Part shown: one piece after another, positions 50,468 through 59,752 of the stretch | Position numbering within the stretch: the first letter of the stretch is position 1 | Layout: each line of letters opens with the position of its first letter | NCBI GenBank assembly: GCA_964398945.1 | Contig: CAYNOT010000015.1 | Span: 76,310-140,309 of the forward strand | Source: JBGTGG01 sp964398945 | GTDB lineage: Bacteria > Bacteroidota > Bacteroidia > Cytophagales > Cyclobacteriaceae | DNA: 64,000 nt | Direction: 5' to 3' | Notes under the pieces: generated by a model | What the model was told of the DNA's origin: nothing | Database searches by the model: none | Seen by the model: the letters and a program-made list of their open reading frames with translations, nothing else | Made by a program: the position numbers and the translations under genes

Positions 50468-51799
50468 TTAAATCAACCCCCTTGCCTTTAATTCCAGATA
50501 CTTGTTAATGGTGTCTACTGAAAGGTTCTCGGGTGTGGTGAGGAGACTCTGAATGCCGTTTTTCTGTAGTTCCTTGGCAATTAGTTTTTTATCCAGTGAA
50601 AATTTTTCCGCAATCGCTTTTACATAAACCTGCTTTAATGTTCCCGCAGGCTGGACAATCACTTCTTTCATTTCTGTATTCTCAAAAAAGATCACCACCA
50701 ACAAATGATACTTGGCCATATTTTTTAGAAACGGAAGTTGCCGGTCCAAACTAAAAATGGATTCGAAGTTGGTGAAAAGCAGCAACAAACTTCGTTGTGA
50801 AATTTTTCTCCTCACATGGCTAAACAAAGTCGAAAAGTCCGATTCCTTGAAAGCGGTTTTTTGATTGTACAACACTTCGAGTATCTGTCCCATTTGATGA
50901 TTGCGATTGCTCGCGGGAAGTGTTGTTCCAATTTTATGCTGAAAAGTAATGAGCCCGGCTTTATCCGATTTCTTTACCGCAATATTCGAAATCACTAAGC
51001 TCGCATTGATTGCATAGTCCAACAAACTCATCCCATTAAAAGGCATCTGCATCGTGCGGCCTTTATCGATCAGCGAGTAGACTTGCTGCGAGCGCTCATC
51101 CTGATAATTGTTTACCATCAGTTGTGGTTTGCGCGCTGTTGCTTTCCAATTGATTGTCCTGTAATCATCGCCAGCAACGTATTCGCGGATCCGTTCAAAC
51201 TCCATGTTCTGGCCAATCCTTCTTATTTTTTTTATTCCGACATCCGTCAGTCGATTGGAGATGGCCATCAACTCATACTTGCGCATTTGCAAATACGATG
51301 GGTAGACCGGAACAATTTTATCCTGGGAGAATTGGTACCTTCTTGAAATTAACCCCAATGGGGAAGTTGCAAAAATGTTGACTGCACCAAATGAATATTC
51401 CCCGCGCTTAACCGGGCGTAGAAAATAATTGATGGACTTGCTCTCACCCGGTTTCAATTCGTGATAAAACGACATGTCACGGTTTTGAAACTGGAACGGG
51501 ATTTCATCAATAATAGAAAGCGAAACCTGGAAAGGATATCCATTTTCAATAAATATCCGCAGTTCATTTTCATCACCATTCGAAAGTTTCTCCGGTGTAA
51601 GGCGATGCGCCCGAATTCCTTTCGTTATCCGAAAAAGGATCAAGAGATCAACCAGCAACAAAGCAAGGAGGATCAAGAACAGTGCTTTCGGAATAATGGT
51701 TGGGGTATCCAGGATAAAGGTGGCAATAAACACAAGCACCAGCCCAATTACGAGCTGGAAGAATCGATTATTGAAATATAGTGCCCGGATAAATTTCAT
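50468..51799 (-). CDS. DUF58-domain protein
   Basis: 443 residues. Two N-terminal helices (FFQLVIGLVLVFIATFIL and IIPKALFLILLALLLVDLLI), a beta-rich stretch, and the DUF58 core EFERIREYVAGDDYRTINWKATARKPQLMVNNYQDERSQQVYSLIDKGRTM, a degenerate von Willebrand-A fold. Its MIDAS-like site reads IDKGRT rather than DxSxS. DUF58 proteins work with MoxR ATPases. Its ATG shares one base with the MoxR stop (TAATG), so it is translationally coupled. Last gene of the SpoIIM-DUF4129-DUF4350-MoxR-DUF58 run. Confidence 0.9.
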   Translation of the reverse strand: MKFIRALYFNNRFFQLVIGLVLVFIATFILDTPTIIPKALFLILLALLLVDLLILFRITKGIRAHRLTPEKLSNGDENELRIFIENGYPFQVSLSIIDEIPFQFQNRDMSFYHELKPGESKSINYFLRPVKRGEYSFGAVNIFATSPLGLISRRYQFSQDKIVPVYPSYLQMRKYELMAISNRLTDVGIKKIRRIGQNMEFERIREYVAGDDYRTINWKATARKPQLMVNNYQDERSQQVYSLIDKGRTMQMPFNGMSLLDYAINASLVISNIAVKKSDKAGLITFQHKIGTTLPASNRNHQMGQILEVLYNQKTAFKESDFSTLFSHVRRKISQRSLLLLFTNFESIFSLDRQLPFLKNMAKYHLLVVIFFENTEMKEVIVQPAGTLKQVYVKAIAEKFSLDKKLIAKELQKNGIQSLLTTPENLSVDTINKYLELKARGLI

Positions 51800-52776
51800 T
51801 ACCGCGGCACTTCTATTTTATCAACAATTTGCTTTACCACATCATCTGTCGTAATGCCTTCCATTTCCTTGTCGGGTGTTAACATAATCCGGTGGCGCAA
51901 TACCGGTGCTGCCATGTCTTTAATATCTTCCGGGGTTACAAAATCGCGACCGTGAATAGCGGCATACGCTTTTGCACTATTGAGGATCGCAATAGAAGCC
52001 CGTGGTGAAGCACCTAAAAAGAGAAACGGATTGTTTCGGGTTTCCTGAATAATGCTCGCAATGTAGTTTATCAAATTATCTTCAATGTGAATTTGCTGTA
52101 CACTTGCGCGAAGGGATTTTATTTCATCGGCACCAAACACCACATTTACTTCTGCAAGCGGGGCAGCCCCTTTTCTATTATTGTGGCCTTTCAGAATATC
52201 AAGCTCTTGTTCAAAGGCAGGGTAGTGGACATTGATTTTAAAAAGGAAACGATCGAGTTGTGCTTCGGGTAAGCGGTACGTTCCTTCCTGTTCAATTGGG
52301 TTTTGAGTGGCCACCACTAAGTATGGAAATTCCATTGGATATGCATTTCCATCAATCGTCACTTGTCTTTCTTCCATTACTTCGAAAAGTGCTGCTTGTG
52401 TTTTTGCGGGGGCGCGATTGATTTCATCAATCAATATGATGTTCGAAAAAATGGGGCCTTGTTTAAATTCAAACTCAGAGTTCTTTACGTTAAACACCGT
52501 GGTACCCAATACATCTGATGGCATTAGATCAGGTGTGAATTGGATCCGGGAAAAACCTACATCAATTACACGGGAGAGTAATTTAGCCGTGAGTGTTTTT
52601 GCAACGCCCGGAACACCCTCAATCAACACGTGCCCGTCAGCCAGGATGGCGGTGATCAGAAGCTTGACCATCTCTTCCTGTCCAACAATCACTTTTCCAA
52701 TCTCTTGTTTTATTTTTTCAACTTGCGCATTTAATTGCGTTAGGTCGATCCGGTTTTCAAATATTTTCTCTTCCAT
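51799..52776 (-). CDS. MoxR-family AAA+ ATPase (with DUF58 partner)
   Basis: 325 residues. Walker A GVPGVAKTLTAKLL, Walker B LIDEINRAPAKTQAALFEVMEE, sensor 1 VATQNPIEQEGTYRLPEAQLDRFLF and the lid ending VLRHRIMLTPDKEMEG. A chaperone-like ATPase expected to act on the DUF58 protein encoded directly downstream (1-nt overlap). It starts 5 nt after the DUF4350 gene. It is clearly a paralogue of the MoxR at 5409-6383, and the two belong to separate systems. Confidence 0.94.
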   Translation of the reverse strand: MEEKIFENRIDLTQLNAQVEKIKQEIGKVIVGQEEMVKLLITAILADGHVLIEGVPGVAKTLTAKLLSRVIDVGFSRIQFTPDLMPSDVLGTTVFNVKNSEFEFKQGPIFSNIILIDEINRAPAKTQAALFEVMEERQVTIDGNAYPMEFPYLVVATQNPIEQEGTYRLPEAQLDRFLFKINVHYPAFEQELDILKGHNNRKGAAPLAEVNVVFGADEIKSLRASVQQIHIEDNLINYIASIIQETRNNPFLFLGASPRASIAILNSAKAYAAIHGRDFVTPEDIKDMAAPVLRHRIMLTPDKEMEGITTDDVVKQIVDKIEVPR

Positions 52777-52781
52777 ATTTC

Positions 52782-53960
52782 TTATTGACGATTAAATTTT
52801 TCGATACTCTTCGATAACGTGATCAATTCACTTTCAGTAATTGAGGTTTTGCTTTGAATATTGTCGATCTGTTTAAAAATTGCTATCACTTTTTCTACAT
52901 CATGGCCCGACTTTCTGGCAAGTGCATGCATCAGCAAATCCGTTGGATGAAATAAGTCCAGCAGGTAGTTCGACTTTACGGAATCCAGGAAGTACACAAT
53001 CTTTTTCCCGGCAATGTTTTTATAATCCTTCCGCTGTAAATACAAGTTTGCAATCGTGGAAATAAATTCCAGTGTTGTGTTGGCCAGGGGTTTAATGATC
53101 GGGATAATCCGCTGTTTCCGTTTTGCTTCAAAAACCATAAACAAAAGTATAGAAAGAATAGTAAGGTAATACGCCCATCGCAAGGGTTCATTTGAAAGGA
53201 TAAAACGCAAAGGTGTCCTTGCTTCCATTCTTCCCAAATGATAAAATTCAGAATGAACAAGCGGGCGCTTAGGCAAGTGCGATAACGAAGTTTCCACAAA
53301 TCCATAATTATCGCCACTAAGCAAATGGAAATTTGTGAAGGCCATGGGTGTTGAGTTCAAATACAATACTCCCTTTCCCCATTGAACCCGGATGGTAACC
53401 GGTAAACCATGTTCATTTACAGCCACAATGGAAGTCCGGGCAGAATCGATTTCATCAAAATACGTATGGATATTTTTATATGGGAAGGCGTATTTTTTTT
53501 GGTTGCGAATTGTCGGGTTGGAGAAATGGAGTTCAGTTGAATCGCCAAGGATCAAATTAAATTTTGGATTGAACAATACATCATACGTGTTGATTGACAA
53601 TGTATCGGCAAATAACCCATAAAAATCCTTGGCGGAAATAAATGCAGCACCCCCTTTATCGATGCTTTTTAGTAACGTTTTAACATCTTCTTCCCCGGGC
53701 CTGAAAGCTGAAGAGACGCTTAAAAAATTTGCTTTGCCATCCAGTGAATCATACAGTTCGTAGAGTGTATAATTTGAATGTTCAACAACCGGAAACAGGT
53801 TATCAATCAATTGTCCCAATGCATACGCACCATACGGATTTTTGTCACCGTGATGAAACGTGATGCGCCAGTTAAATTCACGTGGACTGAGGAGTTTGAT
53901 CGTAAGATAAATTCCAACAGCAATGGCCAAGTAGGTGATATATTTCCAATCCTTTTTCAA
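52782..53960 (-). CDS. DUF4350-domain membrane protein
   Basis: 392 residues, beginning with a TTG start that overlaps the DUF4129 stop by 4 nt (TTGA). N-terminal helix (WKYITYLAIAVGIYLTIKLL), a DUF4350-type Rossmann-like region with KNPYGAYALGQLIDNLFPVVEH and a SVSSAFRPGEEDVKTLLKSIDKGGAAFISA strand pattern, then a second helix (PLRWAYYLTILSILLFMVFEAKRKQRII) and a helical cytoplasmic tail. No upstream ATG exists in frame, so TTG is the likely start. Function is unknown. DUF4350 proteins travel with DUF4129, MoxR and DUF58 proteins. Confidence 0.87.
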   Translation of the reverse strand: MKKDWKYITYLAIAVGIYLTIKLLSPREFNWRITFHHGDKNPYGAYALGQLIDNLFPVVEHSNYTLYELYDSLDGKANFLSVSSAFRPGEEDVKTLLKSIDKGGAAFISAKDFYGLFADTLSINTYDVLFNPKFNLILGDSTELHFSNPTIRNQKKYAFPYKNIHTYFDEIDSARTSIVAVNEHGLPVTIRVQWGKGVLYLNSTPMAFTNFHLLSGDNYGFVETSLSHLPKRPLVHSEFYHLGRMEARTPLRFILSNEPLRWAYYLTILSILLFMVFEAKRKQRIIPIIKPLANTTLEFISTIANLYLQRKDYKNIAGKKIVYFLDSVKSNYLLDLFHPTDLLMHALARKSGHDVEKVIAIFKQIDNIQSKTSITESELITLSKSIEKFNRQ

Positions 53961-54679
53961 TTTGCCTGTACCCTCCAGTTATTGAATGTGTTTTGTGCCT
54001 TTGCAAAAACGGATTCGTTCACATCGAAATGACCGTACCAGGCATATTCAAAAAAATAATTCAAATCATTAAAACCGGGTTTTAATTTTTCAGATTCCAG
54101 TTCATTGATGTAGTCATGGTTTGTTTTGCCGGGCTCCCAATGGATCAGGTTTTTGTCGGATAGTATTTTAAGCGCATGCAAAAAGAGCAACCGTGTTGCT
54201 TCGCGGTATTCTTGCTTTGCCAATGCGTCTTTAATGCGCTTTTCAAAATCCACCTCATGAATGTTTTCCTCCAGCACAACCGATTTTATGGGATTAACAG
54301 ATTTGTTGGAGAAGAAGATTTTCACCGCATCGATCTTCAGCAACCATAAAATAACATATCCCAGAACAATCACAATGGCTACGTAAATAAGGATCTCCAC
54401 CCAATTGGCGGATGCCCCTGCTTCAAACAAATACCGAAACAATTCGCCAAGCCAATGTTTAAAGCGCTCCCAGATACTCATGGCCGCGGGCCCTGTTCCA
54501 TAATCGAGATTGGGGTCTGTTTTTAATTTCTCAAGGGTGGCTTCATCAAATTTTCGAAGGTCAACTACTGTGCTATCATTGCCGACAACCATTGGCAATT
54601 GACTTTCGGTAGAGTCTTGCTGTGCAAAAAGACCCAAAGGAATAAAAAGAAAAATCCAAAGATGTTTAATAATGTTCAT
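53957..54679 (-). CDS. DUF4129-domain membrane protein
   Basis: 240 residues. Signal-like start (MNIIKHLWIFLFIPLGLFAQ), a periplasmic part, one transmembrane helix (WVEILIYVAIVIVLGYVILWLL) and the DUF4129 C-terminal domain (EKRIKDALAKQEYREATRLLFLHALKILSDKNLIHWEPGKTNHDYINEL ... FFEYAWYGHFDV). In other bacteria DUF4129 follows transglutaminase-like or MoxR/DUF58 proteins. Overlaps its upstream neighbour by 14 nt and the DUF4350 gene by 4 nt, so all are coupled. Confidence 0.88.
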   Translation of the reverse strand: MNIIKHLWIFLFIPLGLFAQQDSTESQLPMVVGNDSTVVDLRKFDEATLEKLKTDPNLDYGTGPAAMSIWERFKHWLGELFRYLFEAGASANWVEILIYVAIVIVLGYVILWLLKIDAVKIFFSNKSVNPIKSVVLEENIHEVDFEKRIKDALAKQEYREATRLLFLHALKILSDKNLIHWEPGKTNHDYINELESEKLKPGFNDLNYFFEYAWYGHFDVNESVFAKAQNTFNNWRVQAN

Positions 54680-55661
54680 CCGTAGAAGTTGGTTCTTTTG
54701 GTGCTTGCCCTATTGTATCAATCTTCGACATCAGCCCACGGGATTCTTTTAATTCCACCAGATTGAAATATTGAAAACTAATTCCCACTAATGGAATGAC
54801 ATACAACAAAAAAGAAACAAGAAAATACAAAACAAAGAATGCATCATTCACCAATTCAGATAGCAGTGACGGTTCTTCGAATGCTTTATTTTGAACCGTG
54901 TGCATCATCTTCACTACGAAACCAACATACCACGGAATTAGAAATAAAGAGGAGATTGTGCTTTGGACAAAACCTGTAACAAAAATAACCCCGAACGTGC
55001 TCCACCACTTACTTTTAATCAAATAAAAGGATCTGCTTACAGCGCTGAAGAATCCAATTTTCTCATACGCACGAACAATAAAAATGAGGGAAAAATTTAT
55101 CCACACATAAACAACCCCGACAAAAACCAATACTACGCCAAAGAAAATCAGCACAGGTGATTGGGAAAGTGCGAAAATGAAAATGGGGATTAAGATTACA
55201 AAATAAGACACCACCATGGCTATACCATACAGGATCATTGTGCCCATGTACATGCCTATCGTACTTCTTACCCGCAACCAGATATCATTTACTTCAATCT
55301 TATTTGTTTTCTTCTCGTCATACTCCAGTATATAATTATAAACAACCGCCAACGTTAGCGCCCCGGCAACAAATCCAAAAATTACCGCTCCCAGAATTTG
55401 CAACCAGAACCCTGCTGAAAGCAAATAGTTTTGCATATCTTCTACAGATGCCGGGTTTTGCACACTACTTGTCACGAACCCCATGTAGTCACCATAAAAA
55501 TTTCCAATCAAAATACTGCTGAGCAACACCGGTGGCCCGGCAATAAACAACAAACTTTTAAACAAGGCTTTGAAATTCTGCTTGATGAATTCAATGGTTG
55601 CATTCATCTTTTTGCTGAAGTCACGGGGTTTGGCAAATTCAATGGCTTTGAACGTTTCCAT
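54666..55661 (-). CDS. Polytopic membrane protein of the SpoIIM/DUF4129 cluster
   Basis: 331 residues with about six long hydrophobic segments and short loops (FKSLLFIAGPPVLLSSILIG, GAVIFGFVAGALTLAVVYNYIL, FVILIPIFIFALSQSPVLIFFGVVLVFVGVVYV and others). The loop RAYEKIGFFSAVSRSFYLIKSKWWSTFG and the layout resemble DUF4013 or glycerophosphodiesterase-membrane-domain proteins that fill this place in such clusters. I cannot name the family with confidence. It overlaps SpoIIM by 23 nt and DUF4129 by 14 nt. Confidence 0.75.
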   Translation of the reverse strand: METFKAIEFAKPRDFSKKMNATIEFIKQNFKALFKSLLFIAGPPVLLSSILIGNFYGDYMGFVTSSVQNPASVEDMQNYLLSAGFWLQILGAVIFGFVAGALTLAVVYNYILEYDEKKTNKIEVNDIWLRVRSTIGMYMGTMILYGIAMVVSYFVILIPIFIFALSQSPVLIFFGVVLVFVGVVYVWINFSLIFIVRAYEKIGFFSAVSRSFYLIKSKWWSTFGVIFVTGFVQSTISSLFLIPWYVGFVVKMMHTVQNKAFEEPSLLSELVNDAFFVLYFLVSFLLYVIPLVGISFQYFNLVELKESRGLMSKIDTIGQAPKEPTSTDEHY

Positions 55662-56604
55662 TCTTATACAGTTTATGGGGATAATACACGAAATAATAAA
55701 GGATCAAAAAGGCAGAGAGGAAAATGATAATGGCTTTAAACAGCACGGGCATAAAAGTATACCGCGTTATAAACGATTCAATAAATCCCGCAAGGATAAA
55801 AAGCGGAATAATGCCAATGACGATTTTCATACCACGCAATGCACCATTTTTGAAAGATGCAAGCCTGGAATACGTGCCCGGAAACAAAAAACTATTTCCC
55901 ATTACAAACCCGGCAGCGCCAGCAATTACAATAGATGACAATTCAATTGTACCGTGAAGCATAATGATTAGAACAGAATCCAGCAACAGGCCTTTTTGGG
56001 AAAACATGCTAAGGAAAGCCCCCACCATTACACCGTTGCTAAACAATAAAAATCCGGAGCCAATCGAAAAAACCAACCCGGCAGCGAATGCAAAAAAAGA
56101 AACGCGTACATTGTTAAAGGTAATGGCAAAAAACATATCGGCTTCGCCCATTTTTCCATACACCGCCAATGGGTTGCCATTCTCAATATTTTCCAGCGTC
56201 ATGTTTACATAGTCATCACCCATGATGAGCCGCACAAATGTCTCATCATAATTTGCGGAAACCGCACCCAGCAAACCGGCAACAACAAAAATGAGCAACG
56301 CATACAGCAATTGCTTCCGGTGTTCAAAAAGCAGCTGCGGAAGTTCGTATTTCCAGAAGGTGATAAACCTGCTTTTGTCTTCACGCTTGTTTTTATAAAT
56401 CTCCAGGTGGATTTTTGATCCGAGATTGTTTAAATAGTTGGTGACGCGACTGTTTGGATATTGTGTCTGCGCAAACGACAAGTCATCTGTGATTTGTATA
56501 AAAACCTCAGCGACCTTATCGGGCGGTGCATTGCGGGAAGCTAATACGTGTTCAAATTGCTGCCAACGCTCCTGGTTACGCTTTACAAACGCGGCCTCTC
56601 TCAC
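55639..56604 (-). CDS. Stage II sporulation protein M (SpoIIM)-family membrane protein
   Basis: 321 residues, from a GTG start (56602-56604); the next in-frame ATG is deep inside. A helical N-terminal domain (FVKRNQERWQQFEHVLASR) is followed by four or five transmembrane helices with the SpoIIM signature IIMLHGTIELSSIVIAGAAGFVMG. Despite the name these proteins occur in non-sporulating phyla. The neighbouring RDD gene (divergent) and DUF4129/MoxR/DUF58 genes are its usual partners. Function unknown, presumably membrane assembly or remodelling. Confidence 0.9.
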   Translation of the reverse strand: MREAAFVKRNQERWQQFEHVLASRNAPPDKVAEVFIQITDDLSFAQTQYPNSRVTNYLNNLGSKIHLEIYKNKREDKSRFITFWKYELPQLLFEHRKQLLYALLIFVVAGLLGAVSANYDETFVRLIMGDDYVNMTLENIENGNPLAVYGKMGEADMFFAITFNNVRVSFFAFAAGLVFSIGSGFLLFSNGVMVGAFLSMFSQKGLLLDSVLIIMLHGTIELSSIVIAGAAGFVMGNSFLFPGTYSRLASFKNGALRGMKIVIGIIPLFILAGFIESFITRYTFMPVLFKAIIIFLSAFLILYYFVYYPHKLYKNGNVQSH

Positions 56605-56625
56605 TCTATAACGTTTTTAAAAATT

Positions 56626-57876
56626 TTACATGGATGCGTTTGAAACTTCAATCACTTTGTTCCAAACCCTAAACAAATTTCCGGAACAAATCTTTTCAAT
56701 GTCTTCCGGGGAATACCCTCTTTTCAATAATACAAAAATCAAATTGGGGTATTGTGATACATCTTTCAAACCGGTAGGCAAAGAATCACCAACACCATCG
56801 TAATCCGATCCAATCCCCACATGGTCGATGCCGATGAGTTTTACAACATGGTCAATATGATTGGCCACCGTTTCCACATCCGCAAACAGCGATGGGTTGT
56901 CTTTTCTGAATTGCTCAATGATTGGCGCGGCCAGTGAATCGCGCATGGTCAGCCCTTGTTCATCCAATAATGTGCGTAGCTTCTCACGATTGGCATTGTT
57001 TTGTTGTACAACAGCCGAATCCAGAAAGGAAGAACCAAAATTGATTTGGATCACCCCGCCATTTTCTTTTAAGGCAAGGATAAGGTCGTCTGACATGTTC
57101 CTTTCAAAACCAGGAGTAAAAGCCCGCGCAGAAGAATGTGATGCAATTACAGGTGCTTTCGTAATTTTAATCACATCGAAGAAAGTACTATCCGACACGT
57201 GCGAGATGTCCACCATAATTCCCACTTTGTTCATCTCGGCAACAACTTGTTCCCCGAAAGGGCTAAGGCCGTTCCAGGTACGTGTTGTGTCATACGATGA
57301 GTCACAAATCAGATTGTCTTTTCCGTGTGTAAGCGTTATATAACGAATACCGCGATCAAAGAAATATTTTACGTTTTTAAGGTCATCACCAATCGGGGCG
57401 CCATTTTCCATTCCCATCGGCAAGGAAACAATCCCTTTTTTGAAATGCTCTTCTATTTGGCTTGGTGTGGTTGCTATTGCAAATTTATCCGGATGTGCTG
57501 CTGCAATTCCGGTGACCATATCAATTAATGAGTCTGCAAGTTCCTTTGCTCCTCCGCTAACCTGATACGAAGAGGGAATATAAATAGACATAAAAGGAGC
57601 ATCAAGGCCGCCCTTTTTTGCACGTTCAAAATCGAAATCCCCTTCGGTAGTGCTTATCGGAATCCCCATGTATTCCCGCTCAAGACGGAAGTTCTTTATT
57701 TTTAATCGATAGGGCAGATCAACATGGCCATCGGTTATAATGTAGGCATGCGCCAGCGAGTCAGCCACGATACGCAGTTGATCGTCCGGCATTTTGGCAT
57801 AATCAACAGGTGTGTCTTTTGCACATCTTACGAAAACGATTGCAGTGACAATAAAAAGGAGATGTTTTAACCTCAT
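56626..57876 (-). CDS. Membrane dipeptidase (M19 family), lipoprotein
   Basis: 416 residues. Lipobox VFVRC with Cys18. M19 zinc dipeptidase that cleaves dipeptides such as peptidoglycan-derived or L,D-peptides. Metal-binding blocks: TDGHVDLPYRLK (His-x-Asp), GMENGAPIGDDL (bridging Glu), YITLTHGKDN, VDISHVSDSTFFDV and IASHSSARAFTPGFERNMSDDLI. The C-terminal VKLIGIDHVGIGSDYDGVGD is also typical. It starts 59 nt from the divergent RDD gene, and its stop is 21 nt before the SpoIIM start, so it may head the whole cluster transcript. Confidence 0.93.
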   Translation of the reverse strand: MRLKHLLFIVTAIVFVRCAKDTPVDYAKMPDDQLRIVADSLAHAYIITDGHVDLPYRLKIKNFRLEREYMGIPISTTEGDFDFERAKKGGLDAPFMSIYIPSSYQVSGGAKELADSLIDMVTGIAAAHPDKFAIATTPSQIEEHFKKGIVSLPMGMENGAPIGDDLKNVKYFFDRGIRYITLTHGKDNLICDSSYDTTRTWNGLSPFGEQVVAEMNKVGIMVDISHVSDSTFFDVIKITKAPVIASHSSARAFTPGFERNMSDDLILALKENGGVIQINFGSSFLDSAVVQQNNANREKLRTLLDEQGLTMRDSLAAPIIEQFRKDNPSLFADVETVANHIDHVVKLIGIDHVGIGSDYDGVGDSLPTGLKDVSQYPNLIFVLLKRGYSPEDIEKICSGNLFRVWNKVIEVSNASM

Positions 57877-57935
57877 TGTTTCAAAAATTGATTTACAGTA
57901 ATAATATTGCTGAAAAGTAGGGGATTTTTAGTTCG

Positions 57936-58649
57936 ATGCCAACAGTAAGTATACAAACGACCCAGAATGTTTTTATCCACTATCCGGCCGCCAGCCTGGG
58001 CGACAGGATTTTGGCCTATTTTATTGATGCCTTGATCATGGTTGCCTACCTGATTGCGGTTATTATCATCTTGTATCAAACCGATACCAACTCAACAGCT
58101 CTTATCATTTCTGCCATTTCCATACCCACACTTTTGTACCATCTTCTTTTCGAAATCTTTATGGACGGTCAAAGCCCGGGGAAAAAACAGATGGGGATCA
58201 AGGTTGTAAAAATTGATGGATCGCCCGGGACCATTGGAAGCTATATCGTCCGGTGGTTGATCCGCATCATTGAAATTGACCTCATGTCTGGCGCTGTTGC
58301 CATGATTGTAATTGCAGCAGGTGGTAAAGGACAACGGCTTGGTGACATGGCCGCGAACACCACTGTGGTAAAACTTGTACAACAGAAAGAAGTGACCTCC
58401 AAAGAAATTTTTACCATTGCGGAAGAAAATCATGTCCCTACTTTCCCGCAAGTGCTTCAATTAAATGATGGCGATATCGAAATCATTAACCAGGCATTGC
58501 GTGTCAATAGAAATACAGGAAACTCCAAACCCGTATTGGCCACCACCGAAAAAATAAAGGACCTTCTTGGTGTTGAGCCCGATATGCCACCCGTAAAATT
58601 TCTGTATACAATAGTAAAGGACTATGGGTATTACACCAGCAAGCTCTAA
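57936..58649 (+). CDS. RDD-family membrane protein
   Basis: 237 residues. The RDD domain occupies about residues 20-140: GDRILAYFIDALIMVAYLIAVIIIL (first Arg/Asp), FMDGQSPGKKQMGIKVVKIDG, and GKGQRLGDMAANTTVVKL (second Asp). Three or four membrane helices, then a soluble C-terminal tail. RDD proteins often sit beside SpoIIM/DUF4129/MoxR genes, as here (divergent, 59 nt from the dipeptidase). Function in that setting is unknown. The next gene starts directly at its stop. Confidence 0.9.
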   Translation: MPTVSIQTTQNVFIHYPAASLGDRILAYFIDALIMVAYLIAVIIILYQTDTNSTALIISAISIPTLLYHLLFEIFMDGQSPGKKQMGIKVVKIDGSPGTIGSYIVRWLIRIIEIDLMSGAVAMIVIAAGGKGQRLGDMAANTTVVKLVQQKEVTSKEIFTIAEENHVPTFPQVLQLNDGDIEIINQALRVNRNTGNSKPVLATTEKIKDLLGVEPDMPPVKFLYTIVKDYGYYTSKL

Positions 58650-58892
58650 ATGAAAGAGGAAGAAAAACTTTTCAGCAGGGCGCAGCTTGCGTTGCGCAAT
58701 GGCCAGGATAAACCGGAGGTATGGGTGGCACTTCGTGGGGTTATTTATGATGTTAGCAAGTCACGTCTTTGGAACAAGGGCAAACATTATGAGCATTGGG
58801 CCGGTCAGGATTTGACGGATGAATTGCCCGATGCACCACATAATGAAAAGGTTTTTGATAAATTTAAGGTTGTGGGGAAACTCACCGATTAA
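58650..58892 (+). CDS. Cytochrome b5-like heme/steroid-binding domain protein
   Basis: 80 residues. Contains the core of the b5/MAPR fold: PEVWVALRGVIYDVSKSRLWNKGKHYEHWAGQDLTDEL. The two classical axial histidines of cytochrome b5 are not in their usual HPGG context, which is the norm for the MAPR subgroup. Soluble, no signal. The ATG directly follows the RDD stop (TAAATG), so the two are co-translated. Ligand not known. Confidence 0.85.
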   Translation: MKEEEKLFSRAQLALRNGQDKPEVWVALRGVIYDVSKSRLWNKGKHYEHWAGQDLTDELPDAPHNEKVFDKFKVVGKLTD

Positions 58893-58907
58893 CAAAATAA
58901 AAGAAAG

Positions 58908-59750
58908 ATGATTTTAATAGCAGATAGTGGCGGGTCAAAAACAGACTGGAGGTTGCTTCATAAAGATGGAACCATTACGCAAGCCAGCGCCCCCGGCTTC
59001 AATCCCTATTATCAATCTATTGACGATCTTAAGAAAAGCATTAAAGATGTTTTGATGCCTGAGGTTTCGGAGCCGGTGAACAAAATCTACTTTTATGGTG
59101 CCGGTGTATCTTCTGAGAAGAATCAGGAAACGGTGAACAAAGCTATCCTTGAATTTTTCCCGGAAGCTACTGTTGAGATTGGCTGGGATTTATTGGCTTC
59201 TGCGCGTGCGTTGTGCGGACATGAGAAAGGAATTGCCTGTATCATGGGCACCGGGTCAAACTCGTGTTTGTATGATGGTAAAAAAATTATTGGCAACGTT
59301 GCCAACCTGGGTTGGATTTTAGCGGATGAAGGATCCGGGTGTTCCTTGGGAAAGCAGTTGGTGGTTGATTATCTGCGCGAAGTAATGCCCTCCCCGCTAG
59401 CGGAGCAATTTAAAAAGCGCTTTCCGTGGGAACGGGAAGAAATACTGGAACGCGTGTACCAACATGACCGTCCGAGTGCATTTCTGGCCAGTTTTGCCAA
59501 GTTTATTTTCCAACACAAGGCTGATCCGTATTGTTATAAACTTGTATACCGGGCTTTTTCTGATTTCTATGAAAACAATGTGATGAAGTACCCGGATTAC
59601 CAAAACCTTCAAGTTCATTTTTCAGGATCGATCGCCTTCTATTTTAGCGATTTGCTCCGTCAGGTGGCAAATGATAAAGGGATTACCGTTAAAAATATTC
59701 TTGAAGGGCCGATTGCAGGGCTTACCTTGTTCCACCAACAAGAATTATAA
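58908..59750 (+). CDS. BadF/BadG-family sugar kinase (MurK-like N-acetylglucosamine / N-acetylmuramic acid kinase)
   Basis: 280 residues of the ASKHA fold. Phosphate-1 loop at the start (ADSGGSKTDWRLL), then the second loop IACIMGTGSNSCLYDG, followed by VANLGWILADEGSGCSLGKQLV, and the adenosine region FSGSIAFYFSDLL. Related kinases phosphorylate GlcNAc or MurNAc during cell-wall recycling. The stop is 2 nt before murQ, so a MurK role, making MurNAc-6-phosphate for MurQ, is the best inference, but it may also act on GlcNAc. Confidence 0.87.
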   Translation: MILIADSGGSKTDWRLLHKDGTITQASAPGFNPYYQSIDDLKKSIKDVLMPEVSEPVNKIYFYGAGVSSEKNQETVNKAILEFFPEATVEIGWDLLASARALCGHEKGIACIMGTGSNSCLYDGKKIIGNVANLGWILADEGSGCSLGKQLVVDYLREVMPSPLAEQFKKRFPWEREEILERVYQHDRPSAFLASFAKFIFQHKADPYCYKLVYRAFSDFYENNVMKYPDYQNLQVHFSGSIAFYFSDLLRQVANDKGITVKNILEGPIAGLTLFHQQEL

Positions 59751-59752
59751 GT

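Noticed and set aside
55639..56604. Sporulation genes (SpoIIM, SpoIIE-type phosphatase)
   Set aside because: These are domain names only; the contexts (MoxR/DUF58, partner switching) occur in non-sporulating bacteria.
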